A stretch of 64,000 bases of DNA, taken from assembly GCA_014163555.1 (NCBI GenBank), contig JACJGO010000015.1:62001-126000 (forward strand), read 5' to 3'. Below, one piece after another: positions 17,589 to 26,619 of this stretch. This DNA is from Flavisolibacter longurius (GTDB lineage: Bacteria; Bacteroidota; Bacteroidia; Chitinophagales; Chitinophagaceae). Under the pieces are notes generated by a model. The model did no database searches, was not told where the DNA came from, and saw nothing but the letters and a program-made list of their open reading frames with translations. How positions within the stretch are numbered: the stretch's first letter is position 1; every line of letters starts with the position of its first letter. Position numbers and translations under genes: made by a program.

Positions 17589-19049
17589 TTAAATCTGAGT
17601 GATGGGTTTGTACTTGGGAACCAGGGCTTTCATCACCGTCCAGGCTATGATATAAGCTACGGCACAGAAAGAAAACATGATGGTATACCCGGTTTGAATT
17701 GAACCTATGCTATCGTAATAATCAAACAGGGCACCACCCACTTTCGACACCACTACCCCACCAATGCCACCGGCCATGCCGCCAATACCCACTACCGACC
17801 CTATAGCCCGCTTGGGAAACATATCCGACACAGTTGTAAAGATATTAGCGCTCCAGGCCTGGTGTGCCGAGGCGCCAACACCAATCAGCAAAACCGGCAC
17901 CCAGAAGCTTATATAACCCAGCGGCTGGGCTGCCAGTACAACCAGTGGTATCAGGGCAATTACAAACATCGCTTTCATGCGGGCTTCGTACACCGGTCGG
18001 CCCGGTTTCATAAACTGAACAGGGAACCAACCGCCACCGATACTACCGATCATGGTCATACTGTAAAGTGCGGCGAGGGGAAGCATGATCTCGGTTTTTT
18101 CCATCGCGTATTGTGCCTTTAGGTAAGCCGGCAACCAAAACAGGAAGAACCACCATACGCCGTCGGTCATAAACTTTCCAAACACAAAGGCCCAGGTCTG
18201 GCGAAAACCGAGAAGAGCCGTCCAGGATACTTTCTTCTCCTGTGGCACCACACCGGCAGCAGGATCAGGACCGGCCGCCTTCATCGGCTCTTTGCTCACT
18301 TCTTCGTCTTTATCGCTGTTGATATAAGCCAGTTCGGCAGCAGAGAGCCGCTTTTGCTCTTCCGGCTTATCGTACAAAAACCACCAGAAAAGCAGCCAGA
18401 TAAAACCAACAGCACCCACAACAATAAAAGCAGCCTGCCAGCCCCAGTTTACTTCAATCCAGGGAACCGTAAGCGGCGCCAGAATAGCGCCTACATTGGC
18501 ACCGGAATTAAAGATGCCGGTAGCAAACGAACGTTCTTTTTTCGGAAAATATTCGGCTGTGGCTTTGATAGCTGCCGGAAAGTTTCCGGCTTCGCCAATG
18601 GCCAGCACCAAACGACCAATCATAAACCCTACCACCGAAACAGAGAGGGCTGAAATGCCCAGCCAGCCGACCATCGTTACCACACCGGTTCCCATAGGGA
18701 TGGCCAGGGCATGAATAATGGCACCGATGGACCAAATGATGATGGCCCAGGTAAATCCTTTTTTGGTACCCATTCTGTCAATGATCCGCCCGGCAAACAA
18801 CATCGAGATGGCATAGGCAAACTGGAACACGGCGGTGATGTTGGCATAATCTGCATTCGACCAGTTATAGGTTTCCGCCAGCGTAGGTTGCAGAAGGCTC
18901 AATACCTGCCGGTCAAGATAGTTAACAGTCGTGGCAAAGAATAACAGGGCGCAAATGGTCCAGCGGTATTTTCCAATCGCTTTTAAGCCATCTGCATTTC
19001 CGGGGGAATGATGCGTACGGGCTTCTTCTTTTACATTTAGCAAGCTCAT
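17589..19049 (-). CDS. exuT: hexuronate transporter, MFS family (ExuT-like)
   Basis: A 486-residue major-facilitator protein with 12 predicted membrane helices, of the anion:cation symporter (ExuT/GudP) group. The first helix reads TICALLFFATTVNYLDRQVLSLLQPTL, with the NYLDRQ motif common in the group, followed by GRIIDRMGTKKGF (loop 2-3 motif). It is predicted to import galacturonate or glucuronate with protons. It follows the KDPG aldolase gene after only 9 bases, so the two form one operon divergent from kdgK, which supports uronate as substrate. A charged stretch near residues 225-265 is the central cytosolic loop. Confidence 0.88.
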   Translation of the reverse strand: MSLLNVKEEARTHHSPGNADGLKAIGKYRWTICALLFFATTVNYLDRQVLSLLQPTLAETYNWSNADYANITAVFQFAYAISMLFAGRIIDRMGTKKGFTWAIIIWSIGAIIHALAIPMGTGVVTMVGWLGISALSVSVVGFMIGRLVLAIGEAGNFPAAIKATAEYFPKKERSFATGIFNSGANVGAILAPLTVPWIEVNWGWQAAFIVVGAVGFIWLLFWWFLYDKPEEQKRLSAAELAYINSDKDEEVSKEPMKAAGPDPAAGVVPQEKKVSWTALLGFRQTWAFVFGKFMTDGVWWFFLFWLPAYLKAQYAMEKTEIMLPLAALYSMTMIGSIGGGWFPVQFMKPGRPVYEARMKAMFVIALIPLVVLAAQPLGYISFWVPVLLIGVGASAHQAWSANIFTTVSDMFPKRAIGSVVGIGGMAGGIGGVVVSKVGGALFDYYDSIGSIQTGYTIMFSFCAVAYIIAWTVMKALVPKYKPITQI

Positions 19050-19058
19050 TCGGATTTC

Positions 19059-19745
19059 TTATTTTTTGATGGATTGTATCAGTTGCAACGACTGTTTCGT
19101 CAGTTCGGTGATCTTTGCGTAGTCTTTGGTTTCCAGGATCTGCTTTGTAATCAGTTTGCTTCCCATGCCCACAGCTGCTGCACCGGAGCCAAACCAGCCA
19201 CGGAGGTTGTTTTCTTCGGGCTCAACACCACCGGTGATGATAAACTTCAGGCCACTGAACAATTCTTTGATGGTACTGACAAAACCGGGACCGAGAACAT
19301 TACCGGGAAAGATTTTTACCAGCGTGGCACCAAAGCTTTCGGCTTTAATGATCTCTGTTGGTGTCATACAACCCGGCACGTACAACAAGCCGTTTAGCGC
19401 GGCCACTTCTGCAGCCTCTTCCACTACACCGGGACTGATCATGTAATCGGCACCGGCATCCACAAATGCTTTGGCCTGTTCCGCATTCTTGATGGTGCCA
19501 ATGCCAAGGTGCATACCATTAAGTTCCGTATCGCAAACCCGGCGCAAGGCTTTGAAGTTTTGCAAAGCAGCTTCGCCGCGATTGGTGTATTCCACCGTGC
19601 GGATACCGGCATCATAAAGCGCTTTTAATACGGCGATGCTGACGTCTTCGTCTTTGTTGAAATAAAGCGGAAGAACCCCTTGCTGAAGGGTCAGTTGCAA
19701 AATGTCTGATTTCTTGTCGGCGGTTGTCGAAGTAGACTGACTCAT
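19059..19745 (-). CDS. eda: 2-dehydro-3-deoxy-6-phosphogluconate (KDPG) aldolase
   Basis: A 228-residue class I aldolase that splits KDPG into pyruvate and glyceraldehyde-3-phosphate, the last step of uronate breakdown. Visible motifs are TVEYTNRG with the general-base Glu, GIGTIKNAEQAKAFVDAGADYMISPG, YVPGCMTPTE, and VKIFPGN with the Schiff-base Lys. The phosphate-binding end reads ITGGVEPEENNLRGWFGSGAAAVGMGS. I chose ATG 19743-19745 (MSQSTST); a longer frame adds 30 residues and runs into an operator-like site. It is the first gene of the aldolase-exuT operon. Confidence 0.92.
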   Translation of the reverse strand: MSQSTSTTADKKSDILQLTLQQGVLPLYFNKDEDVSIAVLKALYDAGIRTVEYTNRGEAALQNFKALRRVCDTELNGMHLGIGTIKNAEQAKAFVDAGADYMISPGVVEEAAEVAALNGLLYVPGCMTPTEIIKAESFGATLVKIFPGNVLGPGFVSTIKELFSGLKFIITGGVEPEENNLRGWFGSGAAAVGMGSKLITKQILETKDYAKITELTKQSLQLIQSIKK

Positions 19746-19775
19746 GTCGAACTGAATTTTTATCGTGAAGGTTGA

Positions 19776-19797
19776 ATGCGCAAATCGTTTATGCGAA
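19776..19797. promoter_or_regulatory. LacI-type operator-like site upstream of the aldolase gene
   Basis: ATGCGCAAATCGTTTATGCG is a near-palindrome centred on CG, of LacI-family type (AAnCGnTT core). It lies 31 bases upstream of the aldolase ATG, where binding could block transcription or mark the leader. Confidence 0.45.
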
Positions 19798-19850
19798 TGA
19801 AGATACAATTCCTGCCTTTGCGAACTGTTCTGCACTTGCCCGCATCCCTA

Positions 19851-19873
19851 CTTTTTTTACGCAAACGTTACCG
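19851..19873. promoter_or_regulatory. pectin-regulon element, aldolase/exuT copy
   Basis: A C and seven Ts followed by ACGCAAACGTTACCG. The whole 23 bases match the copies at 33775 and 52620 except one A/T difference in the core. It lies about 115 bases upstream of the aldolase start in the divergent region with kdgK. Confidence 0.65.
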
Positions 19874-19884
19874 TGAGGGGAAGA

Positions 19885-20049
19885 CAAGTTCACACGTTTA
19901 CAAGTTCATAGGTTATTGTTCACAGTTTGTCGTTTACTGTTCAAGGATTTCGTTGTAATAGGTTGATAGAACAATTTGAAAAATGATGACGTATTCAACA
20001 TTCCTGCAACCAACTTGTGAACGAGTGAACAGGTAAACATGTGAACTGG
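19885..20049. repeat. imperfect inverted repeat between aldolase and kdgK
   Basis: The left arm (19885-19909) and the reverse complement of the right arm (20024-20049) agree at about 21 of 25 bases, around the shared string GTTTAC. The arms are built of short GTTCAC/GTTTAC words also scattered between them. It looks like a degraded intergenic repeat and does not overlap the operator sites. Confidence 0.4.
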
Positions 20050-20052
20050 CCT

Positions 20053-20067
20053 ACGCAATCGTTGCCG
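20053..20067. promoter_or_regulatory. pectin-regulon operator, kdgK copy
   Basis: ACGCAATCGTTGCCG differs by one base from the core at the SusC and GH28 promoters, but lacks the preceding T-tract. It lies about 45-60 bases upstream of the kdgK -7 element. Confidence 0.6.
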
Positions 20068-20111
20068 TACATTTTCTTTGCCCAATCCGTGCATTCGTCC
20101 CTTGCAAAAAC

Positions 20112-20119
20112 TAAATTTG
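20112..20119 (+). promoter_or_regulatory. -7 promoter element of kdgK
   Basis: TAAATTTG matches TAnnTTTG exactly and lies 65 bases upstream of the kdgK ATG. No convincing TTG is present at 19-21 bases upstream, which would fit a promoter needing an activator. Confidence 0.5.
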
Positions 20120-20184
20120 TTCATATTGAAGATTGCCTGCGCAAATTTTCGACACATTACCTCATTAATCAATTCAAAAAAATC

Positions 20185-21210
20185 ATGTCAAAAAAAGTAG
20201 TTACGCTGGGTGAAATCATGCTCCGCTTATCCACTCCCGGCAATGAACGTTTTGTACAAGCCGACAGCTTTGATGTTACCTATGGCGGCGGCGAAGCCAA
20301 TGTAGCGGTTGCATTAAGCAACTATGGTCTTAATGGTACGTTTGTTACCAAAGTTCCCGACAATGCTATTGGACAAGCTGCTATCAATCATATTCGCCGC
20401 TATGGCGTGGACACGCAATACATTGCCCGTGGCGGCAAACGGCTGGGTATCTACTTTTTGGAAACCGGTGCTTCCATGCGGGCTTCGCAGGTGATCTACG
20501 ACCGTGCCGGCGCTTCTATCGCCGACGTGGATGCATCCGAATTTGATTTTGACAAGATCTTTGACGGCGCCGACTGGTTTCACACTACAGGCATTACACC
20601 GGCCCTGAGTGATAAAGCAGCCGCGCTAACAGAAGCCGCACTGAAAGCAGCCAAGGCAAAAGGCATCACCACCTCTATTGACCTGAACTACCGCAAAAAA
20701 TTGTGGAGCAAGGAAAAAGCAAGAGAAGTGATGACCAAGCTTTGTCAATATGTTGATGTTTGTATCGGCAACGAAGAAGATGCGGATACGACCTTAGGCT
20801 TTAAAGCCGGTGAAACCGATGTCACAAAAGGCGAATTGCACCTCGAAGGTTTCAAAGACGTGTTTCAGCAAATGAAAGAAAAGTTTGGATTTAAATACAT
20901 CGCTTCATCACTACGCGAAAGCCATAGCGCTTCCGACAACGGCTGGAGTGCCCTGGTGTATGATGGCACCGAATTTTACCATACCCGTAAATACGATGTG
21001 CGTATTGTAGACCGTGTGGGCAGTGGCGACTCGTTTGCGAGTGGCCTGATCTATGGTCTGGTGACCGGTATGCCCATGAAAGATGCCGCTGAATTTGGTG
21101 TAGCCGCATCAGCCCTGAAGCACACCATCCCCGGTGACCTGAACCACGCTACGCTGTCGGAAGTAAAAGACCTGATGAAAGGCGATGCGTCCGGACGGGT
21201 ACAACGCTAA
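20185..21210 (+). CDS. kdgK: 2-keto-3-deoxygluconate (KDG) kinase
   Basis: A 341-residue PfkB-family sugar kinase that phosphorylates KDG to KDPG with ATP. The N-terminus holds the substrate-binding GEIMLRLSTPGNERF and TYGGGEANVAVALSNYG. The C-terminal PfkB signature is RVGSGDSFASGLIYGL, with the catalytic Asp and anion-hole glycines. ATG 20185 was chosen because it starts directly before the first strand (MSKKVVTLGEIM); an upstream in-frame start would add 48 residues of operator sequence. It is transcribed divergently from the KDPG aldolase gene, so the two consecutive steps share one control region. Confidence 0.93.
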   Translation: MSKKVVTLGEIMLRLSTPGNERFVQADSFDVTYGGGEANVAVALSNYGLNGTFVTKVPDNAIGQAAINHIRRYGVDTQYIARGGKRLGIYFLETGASMRASQVIYDRAGASIADVDASEFDFDKIFDGADWFHTTGITPALSDKAAALTEAALKAAKAKGITTSIDLNYRKKLWSKEKAREVMTKLCQYVDVCIGNEEDADTTLGFKAGETDVTKGELHLEGFKDVFQQMKEKFGFKYIASSLRESHSASDNGWSALVYDGTEFYHTRKYDVRIVDRVGSGDSFASGLIYGLVTGMPMKDAAEFGVAASALKHTIPGDLNHATLSEVKDLMKGDASGRVQR

Positions 21211-21217
21211 ACTGTGG

Positions 21218-21237
21218 GGACACACGATAATGTGTCC
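21218..21237. repeat. small hairpin after kdgK
   Basis: A 7-bp stem GGACACA-CGATAA-TGTGTCC just past the kdgK stop. It resembles half of the REP-like units at 8801-8870 and precedes the true terminator. Confidence 0.35.
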
Positions 21238-21245
21238 GCATCATA

Positions 21246-21288
21246 AACAAAAAATCCGTCCGGCAAATGTTGTGACGGATTTTTTGTT
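21246..21288 (+). terminator. terminator of kdgK
   Basis: A stem of about 14 bp (ACAAAAAATCCGTC / GACGGATTTTTTGT) with a 13-base loop and a T-tract, about 35 bases after the kdgK stop. Confidence 0.8.
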
Positions 21289-21394
21289 ACCGGTGTGAGT
21301 ACTACTATTATGCTTCCGTTGCGTCGCACTCTTGTACGTTCTGAACAATATTCAGCAATGAAAAAACACAAACTTCAAACTACAAACCATTACA

Positions 21395-21841
21395 ATGATA
21401 CTCGATAACATAACCAACATCGACAAATACGTTTCTCTTCACCCCCGTTTTGCCAAAGCCTTTGAGTTCGTCAAAAGTCAGAACCTCCAATCCCTTGAAG
21501 TCGGCAAAATGGAAATTGACGGGAAAGACATCCATGCTTCCGTATCCGCTAAAGAAGGTGTAAAGGCAGAAGAGGCCAAGTTTGAATGCCATGATCACTA
21601 CATCGACATCCAGGTTTGTCCGTCTGGCACGGAAACACTTGGCTGGAGCCCCCTGGCCGACTGCAAGGATGTAAAAACGCCTTACAATCCTGAAAAAGAT
21701 GTCACTTTTTTTGCCGACCAACCTTCTACCTATTTCCGGATGAAGGCCGGCCAGTTCGCCATCTTTTATCCCGAAGACGTGCATGCGCCCATGATCGGTG
21801 AAGGCGAGATAAAAAAGATGGTGGTGAAGATCAGGATTTAA
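21395..21841 (+). CDS. YhcH/YjgK/YiaL family protein (DUF386)
   Basis: A 148-residue single-domain cupin-like protein. Visible features are HPRFAKAFEFVKS, FECHDHYIDIQVC with the His/Asp metal-site candidates, and the C-terminal FAIFYPEDVHAPMIGEGEIKKMVVKI. Family members occur in sugar-acid and sialic-acid operons and are thought to act as sugar isomerase/mutarotase-like proteins; the exact reaction is not settled. Its place between kdgK and the uxa genes supports a role in uronate handling. It converges on uxaA and shares a terminator with it. Confidence 0.85.
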   Translation: MILDNITNIDKYVSLHPRFAKAFEFVKSQNLQSLEVGKMEIDGKDIHASVSAKEGVKAEEAKFECHDHYIDIQVCPSGTETLGWSPLADCKDVKTPYNPEKDVTFFADQPSTYFRMKAGQFAIFYPEDVHAPMIGEGEIKKMVVKIRI

Positions 21842-21847
21842 GAGATG

Positions 21848-21993
21848 ACAGTTGATGGATGACAGATGACTGGTTGTTCATTACTCTAAATGATCATTGT
21901 GTTTTACAAAAAAGAAAGTGCAGGACGAAATCCTGCACTTTTATACTTGTTGTGAGACAGTTGCCTTACAGTCATCTGTCATCCATCAACTGT
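21848..21993. repeat. 25-bp perfect inverted repeat flanking a shared terminator
   Basis: The arm at 21848-21872 (ACAGTTGATGGATGACAGAT followed by GACTG) is the exact reverse complement of 21969-21993. Between them lies the hairpin terminator at 21915-21941. Transcripts reading through from either side could fold into a long stem. Confidence 0.75.
21915..21941. terminator. bidirectional terminator between the yhcH-like gene and uxaA
   Basis: A stem AAAGTGCAGGA-CGAAA-TCCTGCACTTT, 11 bp, with A/T tracts on both sides. It serves the convergent genes ending at 21841 and 22002. Confidence 0.85.
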
Positions 21994-22001
21994 TAACTTC
22001 C

Positions 22002-23489
22002 CTACAACGTTACACCACTCTTAAAAATCGCAATCTCCCGGAAGCCGGCTTTTTCATGTTTTGCTTTTTCACCACTGGCTACACGAATGATTTTATCAAT
22101 CAATTCTTCGAGGCCTTCATCAAACGTTTTATCTTCTGCCAGCGGTCCGGCGTTGTAGTCGATCCAGTGCGGCTTTTTCATGGCCAGCTCCGTATTAGTC
22201 GCAATCTTCAATGTGGGAATAAACGAACCAAACGGTGTACCTCTCCCCGTTGTGAACAACACAATATGGCTGCCGGCAGCACCCAATGCGGTGGTGGATA
22301 CAAGGTCATTACCAGGAGAACTTAAGAGGTTCAGCCCTTTCTCCTTCAGCCGTTCGCCGTATTTCAGTACATCCACCACTGCAGCATTGCCGCCTTTCTG
22401 CGTACAGCCAAGCGATTTATCTTCCAGCGTCGTGATGCCACCTGCCTTGTTACCCGGTGAAGGATTCTCATAGATTGGCTGCTTCAGGTCAATAAAGTAT
22501 TGCTTGAAATCGTTGATCAGGTGAACGGTTTTGTGAAACACTTCTTCCGTAACACAACGATCCATCAGGATGGTTTCGGCGCCAAACATTTCCGGCACTT
22601 CCGTCAGTGTCGTCGTTCCGCCCTGACTGATCAGGAAATCGGAAAAATAACCAACCAACGGATTGGCCGTAATACCTGAAAGGCCGTCGGAGCCACCGCA
22701 TTTCAACCCTACTTTCAATTCAGAAATAGGAACCGGTTCCCGTTTGTCATGCCTCACTACATCGTAAATTTCTTTCAGCAGCATCACAGCTTCTTCCACC
22801 TCGTTCTGCGCCTTTTGACTGGCCAGGAATTTTATTCGGCTGCGATCAAAATCACCCAGCCCTTTTTCAAATTCATCGATCTTGTTGTTCTCGCAACCCA
22901 GTCCTAAAACCAGCACGCCGCCAGCGTTGGGATGAAGGGTAATATCGGAGAGAATACGTCTTGTGTTCTCATGGTCGTCGCCCAATTGCGAACAACCGTA
23001 ATTGTGCTTGAACACTTCAATGCCTTCCACTTCTTCACCGCCATATTCGGCCTTAAATTCACGAATGATCTGTTCGGCAATGCCATTGACACAACCCACG
23101 GTGGGAACGATCCAGATCTCGTTGCGAATGCCCACTTCTCCATTGCTGCGACGATACCCCTGGAAGGTAAGTTCACGCTTCGGATGCGTAAGCGGTGTGA
23201 AAGAAGGTTTGTAAACATAATCAAACACCTCTCCCAACTTGGTCTTTACATTGTGCACATGCACATGTTGTCCTTTTTGAATAGGCTCTGTAGCTTGCCC
23301 AATGGGATAGCCGTATTTTAAAATATCGGCGCCGGGAGCAATATCCTCCAGTGCAATCTTGTGACCTTTTTCAATGTCATCCAGTAAGGTGACACTATTA
23401 CCCTCTACGTTGATGACATCACCTTTACTGAAAGGGCGCAGCGCAATGACAACGTTGTCACGGGCATGTATCTTAATTAACTCTTTCAT
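22002..23489 (-). CDS. uxaA: altronate dehydratase
   Basis: A 495-residue UxaA that dehydrates D-altronate to 2-keto-3-deoxygluconate, the substrate of KdgK. The N-terminal SAF-like domain (HARDNVVIALRPFSKGD) is followed by the large catalytic domain with GYRRSNGEVGIRNE, VPTVGCVNG, HNYGCSQLGDDH, GLGCENN, GLKCGGSDGLSGITANP and GNKAGGITTLEDKSLGC. The conserved Cys and His residues fit the metal-dependent site of the family. It is the last gene of the leftward uxa operon, 33 bases after uxaB. Confidence 0.94.
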   Translation of the reverse strand: MKELIKIHARDNVVIALRPFSKGDVINVEGNSVTLLDDIEKGHKIALEDIAPGADILKYGYPIGQATEPIQKGQHVHVHNVKTKLGEVFDYVYKPSFTPLTHPKRELTFQGYRRSNGEVGIRNEIWIVPTVGCVNGIAEQIIREFKAEYGGEEVEGIEVFKHNYGCSQLGDDHENTRRILSDITLHPNAGGVLVLGLGCENNKIDEFEKGLGDFDRSRIKFLASQKAQNEVEEAVMLLKEIYDVVRHDKREPVPISELKVGLKCGGSDGLSGITANPLVGYFSDFLISQGGTTTLTEVPEMFGAETILMDRCVTEEVFHKTVHLINDFKQYFIDLKQPIYENPSPGNKAGGITTLEDKSLGCTQKGGNAAVVDVLKYGERLKEKGLNLLSSPGNDLVSTTALGAAGSHIVLFTTGRGTPFGSFIPTLKIATNTELAMKKPHWIDYNAGPLAEDKTFDEGLEELIDKIIRVASGEKAKHEKAGFREIAIFKSGVTL

Positions 23490-23522
23490 GATTCAAATGT
23501 TGTTTAAAGAGTAACCGGAAGT

Positions 23523-24992
23523 TTACAGGCTTGCCTGTGCCGGTGTCAGTAGTTGTTGCAGGGCATTTTGAATCCCCTCTTTTTCAATGTTGATCAAATG
23601 GTTGGTAACGGCTTCAGTCAAACCCTCCACGCTGTTCAAATCCATTTTCCAGACCTTTTGGTAGCCCAAAACGGCTGTGACCACGTTCCGGATTCCGGCC
23701 TCACTCCCATCTGACGTTTGCCAGGCGCTTGCCAGCAAGGCAAGGGCTGCTGGATCATCATTCAAGGCAATGGCCTCTTCTCCACGTTTGCCTTTGTAAA
23801 AAGCAATGGTAGCAGCCAGTGAAAAGGAAAGCCGCTGCGGAATAGAACCTTTTCGTTTTTTATACTCAAGGATGGAAGGCAACACTCTTGTTTCAAACTT
23901 GGACCAGGAGTTCAGCGCAATGCTCATTAACTGGTGTTTGATATAAGGATTGCGGAAACGGTCAATCACTTCATTGGCAAAACTTTCCAATTCTTCCGTG
24001 GGCAGGTCAAGGGTGGGAATGATCTCTTCCAGGATGGCATCCCGCAGAAATGTACCCACCACCGGGTGCTCTACCGATTCCCGCACCGTGTTCAGTCCGT
24101 AGAGATAGGCCACCGGTACCAGGGTGGTGTGTGCACCATTCAGAATACGCACTTTACGTGTGCGGTACGGCGTTATATCATCCACATACAATACATCCAA
24201 CCCGATGGAAGGAAACGGTAATTCGGTTTGCAGGGATTCCGGCGCTTCCATCACCCAGAGATGAAAAGGCTCCCCTTCCACCACCTGCTTGTCTTCGTAG
24301 CCCAGTTCTGCTGTGATCTCGGCCATGCGTTCGCCCGGGTATCCCGGCACAATACGGTCAACCAGTGTATTGCTGAAGGTGCAGGCATTTTGCAACCAGG
24401 CCACAAACCCTTCTTCATAGCCCCATTTTTCGGCCAGGGTGAGAAGGATCCGTTTCAGGTTATCAGCATTCTTTTCAATCAGTTCGCAGGGAATAATGTG
24501 TACACCTTTGGATGCATCGCCATTGAAAGTTTTATACCGGTGATAAAGCCATACTGCCAGTTTTCCCGGAAACGAGGCTGGTGGTGTATCCGAAGGGCTG
24601 TCGCTCTCATTGTAGGCAATTCCTGCTTCCGTTGTGTTGGAAACCACATAACGCATATTCGGATTTTCAGCCGTTTGCAAATAGGCCGCAAAATCTTCAT
24701 ACGGGTTAATGCCACGGCTGATCACATCCACCGTTTCATGGGTGCTTTCAGCCTTGCCACCTTTCAGACCACGCAGGTAAAGGGTATATAAACCATCCTG
24801 CTCGTTGAGCAGGTTTACCATACCCCGCTCAATGGGTTGCACAGCCACAACGGAACCGTTGAACCCTGCTTTTTTGTTCAGCTCATGAAACATCCAGTCA
24901 ACAAAACAACGAAGGAAGTTGCCTTCGCCAAACTGTAATACTTTTTCAGGATAGGTGCGGTACCCCGACCAGGTCTTTTTACTTAATTGCAT
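23523..24992 (-). CDS. uxaB: tagaturonate reductase (UxaB, first copy)
   Basis: A 489-residue mannitol-dehydrogenase-family enzyme that reduces D-tagaturonate to D-altronate with NADH. The N-terminal dinucleotide-binding part begins YPEKVLQFGEGNFLRCFVDWM. Further markers are VVSNTTEAGI, SFPGKLAVWLYHRYKTF, CTFSNTLVDRIVPGYP and the catalytic-domain KVRILNGAHTTLVPVAYLYG, with the Lys/Asn/His residues of the polyol dehydrogenase active site. It sits directly before uxaA. A diverged paralogue is encoded at 26620-28125. Confidence 0.9.
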   Translation of the reverse strand: MQLSKKTWSGYRTYPEKVLQFGEGNFLRCFVDWMFHELNKKAGFNGSVVAVQPIERGMVNLLNEQDGLYTLYLRGLKGGKAESTHETVDVISRGINPYEDFAAYLQTAENPNMRYVVSNTTEAGIAYNESDSPSDTPPASFPGKLAVWLYHRYKTFNGDASKGVHIIPCELIEKNADNLKRILLTLAEKWGYEEGFVAWLQNACTFSNTLVDRIVPGYPGERMAEITAELGYEDKQVVEGEPFHLWVMEAPESLQTELPFPSIGLDVLYVDDITPYRTRKVRILNGAHTTLVPVAYLYGLNTVRESVEHPVVGTFLRDAILEEIIPTLDLPTEELESFANEVIDRFRNPYIKHQLMSIALNSWSKFETRVLPSILEYKKRKGSIPQRLSFSLAATIAFYKGKRGEEAIALNDDPAALALLASAWQTSDGSEAGIRNVVTAVLGYQKVWKMDLNSVEGLTEAVTNHLINIEKEGIQNALQQLLTPAQASL

Positions 24993-25124
24993 ACATTTTA
25001 TTTTATCGCAGCGCTTTCGGAATTAACGTTTTTATCATTACAGGAAAACAATTTGTGCCTTATAGAAAATTTTCTCTAACTACCTCCAGCACACAAATTC
25101 CAATTACCGAATCATCCTGTTGTC

Positions 25125-26561
25125 TTAAACACTTTCCACCGTTGCTGGTTTTGGTTCTTCTTTCCAGTTGAAATAATTACTGGCATTGTGGTAACAGATA
25201 TCCTGGATGATCTTACCCGTCCACTCCAGGTCTGCCGGCAATTCGCCGTTCTCAATTTCTTCTCCAAAAAGGTTGCACAAAATGCGACGGAAATATTCGT
25301 GGCGCGGATAGGAAAGAAAACTGCGGCTGTCGGTTAGCATACCTACAAATCGGCTCACCAATCCCATATTGGAAAGTGCATTCAGTTGTTTGATCATGCC
25401 GTCTTTCTGATCGAGAAACCACCAGCCCGATCCCCACTGCACCTTTCCGGCCACCGAACCGTCGTTGAAGTTGCCGATCATGGTTGCCATCAATTCATTG
25501 TCGGCCGGATTCAGGTTATACAGAATGGTCTTTGCCAGTTGGTCGCGGCCATCCAGCCTGTCAAGGAAACGGGAAATGGCTCTGCCCTGAGCAAAATCGC
25601 CAATGCTGTCCCAACCGGTATCAGCACCAAGTTGGCGCAGGCGGCGACTGTTGTTGTTGCGCAATGCACCAAGGTGGTATTGCTGCACCCAGCCTTTTTC
25701 CCAATCCCACACGGCAAAAATTTCCAGCATGGCCGATTTGAACTTCTGTGCTTCTTCCATATTCAGTTCACGGCCCGAACGTATTTTATTGAATGCCGCT
25801 TTGATTTCGGCTTCGGTATAATCTTCCGCATAAATCTGCTCCAGGCCATGATCGGAAACCGAGCAGCCCATGGTCGCAAAAAAATCATGGCGGGACTTTA
25901 AACAATCGAGGTAGTGCTCAAAGGTCAGAATGTTGCAATTGCTGACGCTTTCCAGTTTGCCAACATAGTCGTTGAAAGCGGCAGCACTGTCCACGTTCAT
26001 TGCCTTATCCGGGCGGTAAGCTGGTAGAATTTTAACTTCAAAACCATCGTCGGCAATCTTCTGATGATGCTCCAGCGTATCAATGGGATCATCGGTGGTG
26101 CACACCACTTTTACATTCATCTTGCGCAGCAGGTTGCGAACTGAATAATCCGGTGTTTGCAACAAGGCCGTGCATTCGTCGTAGATCTTTTTAGCCGACT
26201 GCCCGTTCAATATATCGTGAATACCAAAATAGCGCTGCAGTTCCAGGTGCGTCCAGTGGTACAAAGGGTTGCGGAGTGTATACGGTACCGTTTCCGCCCA
26301 TTTCTGAAATTTTTCAAAATCAGGCTTTGAACCGGTGCAGTAGCTTTCGTCCACGCCGTTGGTACGCATAGCCCGCCATTTATAATGATCACCATACAAC
26401 CAAATCTGGGTCAAGTTGTCAAACTGCTTATCCGCTGCAATCTGGTCGGGCGGCAGATGGCAATGGTAGTCGATGATGGGCATTTGTTTGGCATATCCAT
26501 GATACAACTCCTGAGCTGTTTTGGATTGCAGGATAAAATTTTCGTCTAAGAATTTTTTCAT
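25125..26561 (-). CDS. uxaC: glucuronate/galacturonate isomerase
   Basis: A 478-residue amidohydrolase-superfamily TIM-barrel enzyme that isomerises D-galacturonate to tagaturonate and D-glucuronate to fructuronate. Motifs are PIIDYHCHLPPDQIAADK (metal-binding HxH), LYGDHYKWRAMRTNGV, VVCTTDDPIDTLEHH and, near the end, MLTDSRSFLSYPRHEYFRRILCNLFG. The length is typical of UxaC. It lies between the two UxaB-like genes in the uxa operon and catalyses the first cytoplasmic step of galacturonate use. Confidence 0.94.
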   Translation of the reverse strand: MKKFLDENFILQSKTAQELYHGYAKQMPIIDYHCHLPPDQIAADKQFDNLTQIWLYGDHYKWRAMRTNGVDESYCTGSKPDFEKFQKWAETVPYTLRNPLYHWTHLELQRYFGIHDILNGQSAKKIYDECTALLQTPDYSVRNLLRKMNVKVVCTTDDPIDTLEHHQKIADDGFEVKILPAYRPDKAMNVDSAAAFNDYVGKLESVSNCNILTFEHYLDCLKSRHDFFATMGCSVSDHGLEQIYAEDYTEAEIKAAFNKIRSGRELNMEEAQKFKSAMLEIFAVWDWEKGWVQQYHLGALRNNNSRRLRQLGADTGWDSIGDFAQGRAISRFLDRLDGRDQLAKTILYNLNPADNELMATMIGNFNDGSVAGKVQWGSGWWFLDQKDGMIKQLNALSNMGLVSRFVGMLTDSRSFLSYPRHEYFRRILCNLFGEEIENGELPADLEWTGKIIQDICYHNASNYFNWKEEPKPATVESV

Positions 26562-26619
26562 TACCGGTTGTATTTTTCGGGTCGCTCTAAGTTCCTCTTT
26601 TATTTCTTCTTTTTTCCAA

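Noticed and set aside
19885-20049. Imperfect inverted repeat considered as insertion-sequence ends
   Set aside because: The 114 bases between the arms hold no transposase and there is no target duplication; more likely a degraded intergenic repeat.
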